Assembly: GCA_000226015.1 (NCBI GenBank)
Contig: JH154390.1
Location: 173,125 to 233,541 of the forward strand
DNA length: 60,417 bases
From: Mnemiopsis leidyi
Taxonomy: Eukaryota > Ctenophora > Tentaculata > Lobata > Bolinopsidae
Direction of reading: 5' to 3'
The translations under genes and the position numbers were made by a program. Shown here in pieces: positions 52,301 to 60,417 of the stretch. The notes beneath the pieces are model-generated. The model did no database searches. It saw nothing but the letters and a program-made list of their open reading frames with translations, and had not been told where the DNA came from. Position 1 is the first letter of the stretch. Each line of letters opens with the position of its first letter.

Positions 52301-55300
52301 TAGCTACAAAATGAACGTAATCACATTTACCTTACCTCGTCCGAGTATCCCCCGGCGAAGTTCATTTTTGTGGTCCTCAAGGAAATTATGCAAAGATCAG
52401 GGCTTCGCTTTCTCATATATATATTTGTGTACTTGTTGCATAAAGAGGTACTCAAGCATTGTGCCAAATATCTCTCTACACAGGCTACATTGATGGATAA
52501 AATACAGCTAACAAACAGAATAGTACTCCCTGTGCAGTCAGCTGAGTCTCGACCCTGGCCTTACATGTGGCCAATAGTGGACACATTGATAGATTTAGAC
52601 AGAGTCTGTATTGTGTGTTCCGTCTCAAACAAGATATAGTGATGACGTCAGGTGATACGATGTATTTCACCTGATGACGTAGCTGTTCAAGTTTATGAAG
52701 GAGCACAACATGTCAGATACCTAGAGTTACCCAATGTTATGGCGTGATTGGCTAACGATTGCTTCTCGAGAGAGAGTGATAAGACGTGCTGACGTGAGAT
52801 ACCACTTAGTGAGAGACAGTTCTTGTATACATCCAATAACATACATGTACAGCACATGCACATGTGTACTGTGTGTATACATCTTATGTGAGCGTGCATG
52901 TGTATACATTGTGTGCAGTATAAAGAAGTTCTCTCGTTTAGTTTTCCCTGCAAGCTCATGTGTAAGATGCTGGAAGTATGCATCGTAAGCAACTCTTTGT
53001 CATTTTGTAAAAGCAAGTTGTTAAACTTTTCTTCAGCTGCAAGTTATAATAGGACAGCTATTGAGGACAACAAAAACCCGGCAATTTTTTTCCGGTTGCA
53101 CCTTAGCAGTGTGAGCAGGCTGCTAATGCTCATATACTTGGTGACAACAGATTGAAACCCAAACCGAAAGTTAACATCTAATTAGATTGGCAGCTGTTCC
53201 ACCAATGGCGATTTGCAGCTGCAAGACCAGGAAACGAGCCACTTAAGTCCAGGAAGCACTGACACTTGACAGCCGGTTTTTCAGTCCAACATCGAAAAGA
53301 ACGATAACAAGCCCAATTGCCCTAATTACATCTTAAACTACAGATTGAAGTTTGCCCGCTTTACACACCACGATGATAATAATCATAAACTAAGGTTGTT
53401 TCCCTCACCTCCTCCTGATAAACTCAGATTGTTCCCTCACCCCTTACCTCCTCCTGATAAACTCAGGATGTTTCCCTCACCCCTTACCTCCTCCTGGTAG
53501 ACTCAGGATGTTTCCCTCACCCCTTACCTCCTCCTGGTAGACTGATTCCGGGTCACACCCCCCTGCTGCTACCGTAAAACGTTTCAATTTGTCAAAAACT
53601 AGCCCCTCTCATCAAATCTAGCCGGGAAAAATCTCACTATACCCACCTACTTGAGCCCCCTGCAAAGTCCTGATTTAGCAATTTGGGCATGATGCAATCT
53701 TACGGAGATCGATAACACTTCGGTAAATATTCCCCACAATTTGTCAAATTTTCAGGGTAGACACCTCTGAATTGGGTGGCAGAAGTGCGGTGTTATCCAT
53801 TCTGGACTAATGATCTCACTCGGATCATTCGCCCCTTCAACTCCACAAGAGGTGAGACTAATAACCGGACATCGCACGATACCATGTTACATGATAGACC
53901 CTTCAATCAATTACTAGAAAGCAAATATTATGAGATCAACTAGACAAGGCTAACAATGACCAGAAAACTGATACTGATAGATCTGCCAGTCTATTCCATA
54001 ATGTGATCTACATACTCATCCTATTAGATTTAAGCAGGTCAGTCAAATTTTGGGACGGGTCTTGTTTCCAGTCAATGGTAAAGTCTGAGAAACTTAAATA
54101 GAAACTTCGTTGAGACACCATTGTTTCAAGTATATCTAATTTCAGTCTGGAAGACCAACTAATATATCGAACTGATATATACTTTAGAAGAATTCATGAC
54201 ATTCTTTTGTGTTAACGAGATTTTCAGACAGGTGTAAATAATTTAGCAAGTTCGCGATTTTCGCTGAAGTTGATGGGGCGAACGACGATACTAAAATAAC
54301 GAATATCCGTGACTTTGATTTTTAGTATTTTACCGGTCACGTACATTTGGTCATGTGTATATTACACACACTACACGGATTTTTATAGCCCTAACTAATA
54401 AGATTGCTTCTTTCCTAGATGTAGTATGCAATTACAAAGTCCCTCAATGCAATCAAGACACATTGGTCGGATATTATATGCGATTGTAGTAGCATGCTCA
54501 ATGATGATAAGATTCTCCAGAAATCAACCACAATGACCTGAAGAAGATTTGTAAATTTATTCCGGTCATTGTAACTTCGAGTTCAGGTGGCTTCTCTGAT
54601 CTTGTCCAGCCTTATTGTTCATGTTGGGACTACATCAGTGATCAGGGGTCTGGAATCACGACAAAATGAATTTCTCAGACGCTCAATATCGCCGGGACCC
54701 ACTACCCAGTAATGAATGAAGAAAATGAGATTAAATAGCCAGCGATATGCGTTATGCGATCGAGTGTGTGTTTCAGATGTAAAGATAGCCATCACTAGGC
54801 ATTACAGTGAGCGGTAAATGTGAGGATAAAATGCCCATTGTTAAGGATTGAGTCTAAACTTCCTTGAATTAACCACATACACACGTTAGAATAACTTCTA
54901 AAATGGCTAAACCAATAGGTAAACTTCTACCACTCTCTACAATCTACAATGACACAGCTGGTTTACTGTTACCGTGTATGGGACGATTAATTTTGTGTAC
55001 AGGGTGAAACATCGCCAAGTAAGAAGCTGTAAATTTACTGTGGAAGACAGTAACAGTGTAACCAGACTCGGAAGTGAACAGATGAAACTTGTGTTTCCTC
55101 CACTTTGGTGAAGCTCTACAAGTTACAACAACCAAATATCAGGGGATTACAGTGGGTTTAATACAATCAGTTGGACAACTTCTAAGTTTCAACACCACCA
55201 GTACCACATTTCCTATCAGCCACTTTTAACTAACGAATTTGATGAAATCAAGAAACTTGTAAAATTTTAAGTGATAAACTGAACTTCCAACCAATAGTTT

Positions 55301-55603
55301 TACAAAACTACAATTACTTACCCCAAAAAGTCTGCCGTCAGCTAAGAGAACATGTTGAGTGTAGTCACTGCAAGAATTATCACCCAGGTCACACTTCGAG
55401 CTGAGGACCTCAAACTGGGCCACAAACTCCCGCCGGGCAAAGTGCAATTTCAGGATCTTGCTCTTGGCTCCGAGATAAACGACATTGCCGTTGGCGGCAA
55501 AATCTCCGATAGCTGGCACGTAGCTCTCTTGAAATTTGGCGTATCGAGCACTTTGACCAGAGGTAAACGACACTGATATCAGACAGAGAAACAAAACCAG
55601 CAT
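31364..55603 (-). CDS. secreted semaphorin with polybasic tail, 9 exons over 24 kb
   Basis: Exons on the minus strand: 55322-55603, 47306-47465, 46467-46580, 45169-45304, 41338-41489, 39358-39517, 37616-37788, 36536-36651, 31364-31651; they join in frame to 526 residues. Residues 1-16 are a signal peptide (MLVLFLCLISVSFTSG). The sema domain spans about 35-430: VVYLGAKSKILKL, TCGTHGGRPRC, DDKWFNNAQF, SRVARVCLNDPGG, FRTFTKATITC, MMYAIFSNIP, GIDVIFIATDD. A PSI domain follows from Cys450 (CNSCVASRDPYCGWC). The last 16 residues are almost all Lys/Arg. There is no Ig domain, thrombospondin repeat or membrane helix, so it should be a secreted plexin ligand that may bind heparan sulfate through its tail. 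Four alternative exon-2 acceptors exist (separate entry). Confidence 0.9.
31652..36535 (-). other. semaphorin intron 8
   Basis: A 4.9-kb AT-rich intron. Next to the exon-9 acceptor lie degenerate repeats of GTTAGA/ATTAGA (31676-31725) and of TACCCTGCCCCAACCTTACC (about 31790-31860). Short ORFs have no recognisable content. No other gene is evident. Confidence 0.5.
37797..38060. repeat. degenerate GGTTACT-rich repeats by the exon-7 acceptor
   Basis: Imperfect units based on AGTGGTTACT (37810-37850) and then a roughly 55-60-bp higher-order unit containing AACATAACGGTTACTTTGTG. The block begins within about 10 bp of the semaphorin exon-7 3' splice site (exon start 37788 on the minus strand). 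Confidence 0.75.
41009..41231 (+). other. possible plus-strand exon nested in the semaphorin locus
   Basis: An open stretch bounded by an acceptor-like gagcacag and a donor-like TCAG|gtaatt encodes LTLLMTTGQFFHGEMKYLNS and onward to a Cys-containing segment (ATCPAN, VHCQTSG). It is antisense to semaphorin intron 5. I recognise no domain, and it could be chance. Confidence 0.2.
42441..42594 (+). other. possible plus-strand exon nested in semaphorin intron 4
   Basis: A block of higher GC than its surroundings, bounded by gttgtcccag and CAG|gtgatc. It encodes TESPCLCGGSPEVCKLRERL followed by a short amphipathic helix (GRVQSSLQTLVTSS) and CPAGSIPTEPDQ. Nearby open stretches at 42246-42416 and 42833-42926 also have splice-like borders, but their phases do not join cleanly. 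A nested or decayed gene is possible; no family is recognised. Confidence 0.25.
45325..45545. repeat. 28-bp minisatellite by the exon-4 acceptor
   Basis: About seven to eight units of ACAACTAGGTGTGTTGGGGG plus TTAGGGGT, with diverged units (GGCGAAGTGGGGG) nearest the exon. The array begins about 20-25 bp from the semaphorin exon-4 3' splice site (exon start 45304). On the transcribed strand it is C-rich, so it extends the pyrimidine-rich region of the acceptor. Confidence 0.9.
47436..47675 (-). repeat. 60-bp tandem repeat duplicating the exon-2 3' splice site of the semaphorin
   Basis: Four 60-bp copies. Read on the gene strand, each has the pyrimidine tract CTCCTCTTCCTCCTACAG followed by the exon start GAAGAACTAGACCAGGTAGC. 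Potential exon starts are 47645, 47585, 47525 and 47465. The unit is 20 codons without a stop and in frame with the sema domain. Each extra copy retained would add EELDQVAVTC plus VKTNLLFLLQ ahead of the sema segment EELDQVAVTCGTHGGRPRC. Confidence 0.93.
47668..47884. repeat. 19-bp minisatellite
   Basis: About eleven copies of ATAAACATAGTTATTAGTC (TTGGTC variants), directly abutting the 60-bp splice-acceptor repeat in semaphorin intron 1. The last units are shortened. Confidence 0.93.
47885..51765 (-). other. semaphorin intron 1, proximal part
   Basis: Long AT-rich intron sequence. A patch at about 48950-49030 has more balanced composition and a 27-codon ORF, but no domain. No other gene is evident on either strand. 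Confidence 0.45.
51769..52012. repeat. 18-bp minisatellite (AGAGACTAGGGGTAAGTT)n
   Basis: About thirteen units of AGAGACTAGGGGTAAGTT with GGTAGG, GGAGTA and AATAAG variants, in semaphorin intron 1. On the plus strand each unit carries GGGGTAAGTT, a strong 5' splice consensus, but this is antisense to the semaphorin. Confidence 0.93.
53396..53548. repeat. 40-bp minisatellite
   Basis: Nearly four copies of a 40-bp unit beginning TTTCCCTCACCCCTTACCTC and containing CTCCTGGTAGACTCAGGATG; the leftmost copies are shortened or diverged (CTGATAAACTCAG). It lies in semaphorin intron 1. Confidence 0.85.
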
Positions 55604-55738
55604 CTTAAAACAAAGTTTCGGTCAGTTACAGATTTTGTAATCTATCGGGTGCAAAGCTATAACATCTTAGCGAGTTGGTGAAAACGTTAGAGTAATGGCT
55701 ACTGATGTACTGGCTTAAGCTAGAGAGCGCGCGTCGCG

Positions 55739-55777
55739 TTATATACGTGACGTCACTGCTAATTCCCATGTCACGTG
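55739..55777 (-). promoter_or_regulatory. semaphorin core promoter: TATA box, CRE and E-box
   Basis: On the gene strand a TATATAA box occupies 55745-55739, about 135 bp upstream of the ATG at 55603. A perfect CRE palindrome TGACGTCA is at 55748-55755, 2 bp upstream of the TATA box, and the E-box CACGTG is at 55772-55777. The surroundings are CG-rich (GCGCGC on both sides) in an otherwise AT-rich region. Spacing suggests transcription starting near 55710. Regulation by CREB/ATF or bHLH factors is inference. Confidence 0.6.
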
Positions 55778-58700
55778 TGGTGGCGTGCGCGCAACGTGAC
55801 TGGACAGATTATTATTCCCAGATGTAAACTCGCGGAAAATTCGTTGTCATACGTTTTAAACGGGGTGTTGTGAGACTTGAAACGTGAAAGAGATGATGAC
55901 GAAACGGTGGGGCGGACAGCTACTGTGACCTGTGTTGACCGTACTCAAGTTTAATTACGGGGATCGGAGGTAAAAGGTAATCTCTCAAGATGACGATACT
56001 AACCCATTCTTGTCGGATTATTTGTACTGCTGCTCTTAATTAATTTGTCATTCAAATTAAAGTCATGCCTAAACTTATGTCATTAGTACCGGATTTGACC
56101 CCTGGAAATTAGGAATTCAGACAGTGCGGACAGAGTTCCAATCCTCCCTGTCTTGAGAAAACGACGCGACAGTTGATGTCAAACGAAACTAGAAGCAGAA
56201 GAATAAAGATACCCGGCAAGATTCAACATCCTTGCACATCACTGTCGTTTATCTTCAAATTCAATTCCTTTCAGCGTGAGAATTTGACGCAAAAATGACG
56301 CCCATTTACGGAAATTTTCTCTTTGTTGATCGATCAAGATGTCTAAAGCTAAGAAAATCTTCTCGGTTGATGATATTGATCAGCAGCCATACATTTCCTA
56401 CAAGTATGATGTGTGACGAGAAGATATAAAACTAAGAGCTTTTTTGTTCTGTGATGGTGTAACGTAATCGTAAAGCGAACTAGAGGGGGCTAATACATAT
56501 GGTAAATATACATGGGCAACAGCGTCTACGATAACCTTTAAGGCCTAGAAGTAGATTCAATAACATATTCAACTGCTCTAGTGTATGAATGAATTACTGC
56601 GAAACTTAATTCTAACAGTTCTTCTATGTAGAAAGTATTATAGTTAAGTAACCCATGGGCCCATGGCATCTAAGACAAACGTGAGATTATGTCAAAACAG
56701 CATTAACAGATTTTGCCACAGTTAACATTAAGTAGAATTTCGTGTGGTATTCATTTTACGCTGCTTGGAGCGAACAATCAACTAATCTAGGACAGAGATA
56801 AAAGACTCAGACTTGCAAGAGTGGTTCAATGATAGACGGAAAAAGAGTTAAGTATGAAGAGTAAGCCCGGAACCACATTGCTAGTAGTTCATTACATTTC
56901 CGGCCTCACTTTCTGACCACGATCAAGTTCTAGTTCTACAATTGGGTAAAGACTCACTACAAGGGATTAGGTTTAGACGAGTGCTGATCTTTGCTTTGTC
57001 TTATCTTTGATATGAAACGTGTTTGCGCCTTGCAGTTGTTGGTAAAACAACAGGGCTAAACAATGAAATCTTTTTATCAAATACAATTTCATCCCTGCTC
57101 GGCAGTTCCGCAGAGATCAATGTGTAATTGCGTCTAAACGTTTTTGCATAATTCGGTTTTAAAAACTAGTTCTGGACTTGAAGTTTTACAGTGACCCACG
57201 GTCACCTGATAAAACTGATCCTTTTTTCCAGGTTCTATGACTGAAACTGAGGAACTGCAAGAGTGAGTCATGAGTGCGATATAAATTAGAATATTCGTTT
57301 TACAGATTAGGCTTACCAAATACCATTACTTTTTAATAAAATTTGTTGTATCATGATCTTGTTGCTGTCTTCACAGTTTTGTTGCTGACTTGATAGTTTT
57401 GCTGCTGATTTCCATCCTGAAAGTGTCTTGAGGTGCAGTGAATCTAAAAATTGATTATCTCGCCTGCAGAAGTTATACTCCTACAGTCGTAGTCATAAAT
57501 TTATAATCTGACTGGAACTAATTTATACATATACCTGAAAAACCCCAAAAATTGGCAGACTGAGTAGGTTGAGCTTATTCAAACACAAAGTTTAGGAGTC
57601 AAAACGTAGTCATACCATCCTTAGTAACATTCTGTAAATTGAGTTATTAATATGAATAGTTGCTCAATGTTCAGAAATGCAAATAAACATATTTAATTTA
57701 GATATGCATATAAATTAGAAGATATTTTGAGAAATTATGGGGCGGAAAAGGGGGGCTAAGCTTGACGAACTCACAACAGGCAAAGGAGCCCAGGGGTAGA
57801 GAGGCGTGATATATAATAAACTTCAACTAGTACTAGTAGTGAGTAGCTAGTCCTAGAGACTAGTGCTTGTAGTCCCTACACTTAAGTCTGGGGGAAAATA
57901 TCAAAATATTTAAACACTAGAATTTAACTTGAAAGTTTAAAGTTAAACCCAAGTCGGCGACCCATAAAGCCTGAAACCCAAATATTTAATAAAATTGGAA
58001 CTTATTTATATAATTAGTAATTACTTTTTACCATTTCCTTATTTCAGAGCAGAAGCTAATCACTTATAGTTATATATCATGGGTCGAGTGCAACAATATT
58101 GTATTTCATGCAATAATGAATAAGTTATTGCTTGATCAAATGAGTGAAGTGCACTGCACTCCGTCAAGATCACGGCTGGGGACCAAGGAAGCAATTTCAA
58201 TGATTGCATCTTGACGATTCGTTGGTGATAAAATATGAACTACTCTAAGTACGTGATAGTTTTGTCCATCGTCCACGTGATTTTGATTTTTGACTGTGTA
58301 TACTTACATAGTTTCTTATACTAAGTTTCACAACAACATCTCACAACTATAAGTTTGTTAGTTTGGATTTGTGCTTTCTTACTACTATACTCTTGAACGA
58401 CAAATGAGACAAAATCAGTTATCATGTATGATTTGATTCCTGATTTTAATTGTTAGAGTTGAATCTATTCAATTAAAACTTCTTCAATTTCACCACTATA
58501 TAATACACATCAGGACGGGCAAAAGTTTGACTTCTTGAGGTAGAAAGGTTACTGATGATTGATTTGTTTAAGGAAGGAGCAGTCAGTATGAATATCGAAA
58601 ACGAAGACAGCATGGATGACTTCTATGCTCAATGCAATTCTGTAGCTCTAGCCATGTTTGTTTCGGATAACTTATTTAGTAGAAATTTCGTATTCTATCT

Positions 58701-60417
58701 TGACAGGATCAGGGTGCGCGCTGCCGTACAAATTCTATCTAGTTGGAACCAACAAGTCCCTCTGTTGGTTTCTCACGGACTTAGGTCACCTTACTCATAA
58801 CCATACGGATCATCATGCAAAGCTTATTTAAGACTTTTTAAGACTAAGTCTTGAAGTAAATTATCCTTGTCTTGATTAAACGAAGTACCGCATTTTTGCA
58901 CGAAGATAATGATAATCACTATCTTAACAGCTAGTGAATTCAACAAGTTTATGGGCTTGATGCTTTCAGTTTTATAGATATAGCGATCTTATTGTTTAAA
59001 TTAAATGGTTAGTTTTTCTGCCAAAGAGTGTTTACTCCATGTTAGTGGTTTCACATGTAGTGACCTAGCTTTTTCTACAGAATCAAATCGCAAGACGATC
59101 ATTATAATGATTATGCCGCTGCTACTCCGACTTGTCTCTTTCTTGTTATCTGACGCTGAGGTTTAATTTTCGCAACTCGCTCAGTTCATAAGTTGAATTG
59201 GGGAACAAATTGCTATTGAGGTCACTGCGTCATTTGAAGTCGAGTGCTTATAGTTTTTAATGAACGCTACTCCTGGACTTACCTAGGTACCTCGATCCTT
59301 GTCAAGTTGTCTGCAACAGTACAATCTGAGGGCACCGTTATAAAAGCCACGCATCGCCCAGTTGCAGAAACTCTTAAACTAATTTATTTTGAAAGTGGCT
59401 CATGTCTTATGTTAGCAATTGTTAGTGTTCCTGCATCCTGGATATCTTGTTTACGCATCACCTTAGTTGTAGTGAACGCTGAATATGGTCTTAGAGTACG
59501 CACGTTCCAATCATTTTTTAGTGTACGTTAGTGAACGTGAGTCATTATTTTCATCTTTTTTTCGATAGATTTTTTAGATTTAAAATAAAATTAAGATTGA
59601 TACAATGAGATAGAACTATGCCACAAGGGAGAGAAATAACAATAAAAATGATCTAGAACTTTAGAATGGGGCTCTGGAAGGCGGTGCGTGCACGTACATA
59701 CGTCGTTGTTAATGTATACTGTGAATTTGCTAGCTTAAGTAGTAGTACTGTTATCTTTCCAGCCTTTTGGCTTCAAAATTAAAGTTCCTTATGTTCCGAA
59801 CGCTAAAATCTTTTAATGTACGCGTTCATAAACTGTTTTTAGTGAACGTTCCCTACGTTCACTACATCTAAGCGCATCACACAAAACTTTTCCATCAGCT
59901 GATCGCTATAATTCCTGGCACGGTTACCTCCAATAATCAGGTCCAACATACCACCTCCCGGGATCCCCATGGCAACTAATTATGATCCGAACCTTAACTT
60001 ATTGACGAAGTCACATATTGCATATATCGACTACACTGCATAGCAGTTCAGCATCCAACCTACGTCTTCGTGTTATACCGTGCTTGACATCATGAACGAT
60101 TGATTGTCGTTTTTTCGAAAAGATGCTTTCTAAAGCTCAGTATTTGAAGCTTGTCACAGCTACTTTGCATATCATACGTAGCCCCAGCTAATATGTGTTT
60201 ACTTTGATAACACGGCGTCCTCAAGTAAAACGGAAAACTTTTCTAAACTTAAATCTTCCATTCGAAGCCGTTTCTATTCGGTAGCCATGGTCGGTTAAAA
60301 GAAGGACTGAGAGAAAGTTCAAAACTATTTTAGTCATTTTGACTTTGCTTGGTAATTTTTCATGAAATGATGGTGATTTTAATCGATTGCTATTTTAAAA
60401 CTCTACTCCTTTTAAAA
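55778..60417. other. right flank, no gene recognised
   Basis: About 4.6 kb of AT-rich sequence upstream of the semaphorin. The longest ORFs (58555-58800 plus, 59244-59531 plus) have no recognisable motif, signal peptide or splice context I can defend. Short GTGAACG motifs recur between 59470 and 59870 without a regular period. Distal regulatory DNA for the semaphorin is possible but not visible. Confidence 0.4.

Noticed and set aside
58555-58800. 81-residue ORF in the right flank
   Set aside because: No motif, no splice context and no neighbouring exons that support a gene.

Overview
This is eukaryotic, animal nuclear DNA. Genes are split by GT-AG introns, the background is AT-rich, and the window carries tRNA-derived SINEs, many minisatellites and two assembly gaps that both fall inside tandem arrays. 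The gene set (semaphorin, rhodopsin-like receptors, RMI1, POLDIP2, a MYND zinc-finger protein) is metazoan. I cannot name the species. Small introns and receptors unlike any named family suggest an invertebrate, perhaps an early-branching one; that is inference.

Layout. 304-429 (-): first coding exon of a small membrane protein running off the left edge. 1108-2700 (+): intronless RMI1. 2901-3195: a decayed C2H2 zinc-finger relic, followed by a 31-bp minisatellite. 3945-6165 (+): POLDIP2 in seven exons. 6776-15134 (+): a 17-exon TPR/MYND protein I do not recognise, with a SINE, a CRE-like tandem cluster and a large 31-bp array built on its own 5' splice site. 17321-21522 (+): an 11-exon secreted papain-family protease with an acidic hinge and two C-terminal cysteine repeats; a SINE with a 12-bp target duplication lies in one intron. 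22107-23165 and 26408-27789 (-): two related class A GPCRs with HRY in place of DRY, separated by a roughly 480-bp inverted-repeat element. 28636-29586: a 16-bp satellite with a gap. 31364-55603 (-): a nine-exon secreted semaphorin spanning 24 kb, with signal peptide, sema domain, PSI domain and a polybasic tail. 55604-60417: semaphorin promoter, then nothing I can recognise.

The exon models for the protease (516 codons including stop), the semaphorin (527) and GPCR 2 (384) close in frame across every junction I propose, which is strong internal support. POLDIP2 exon 2/3 and the TPR/MYND exon 2/3 and 8/9 junctions remain uncertain.

The most unusual theme is tandem arrays that copy splice sites. 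In the TPR/MYND gene a 31-bp unit repeats the exon-15 5' splice site tens of times. In the semaphorin a 60-bp unit repeats a 3' splice site plus the start of exon 2 four times, in frame and without stops. Other arrays in the semaphorin sit next to further acceptors.
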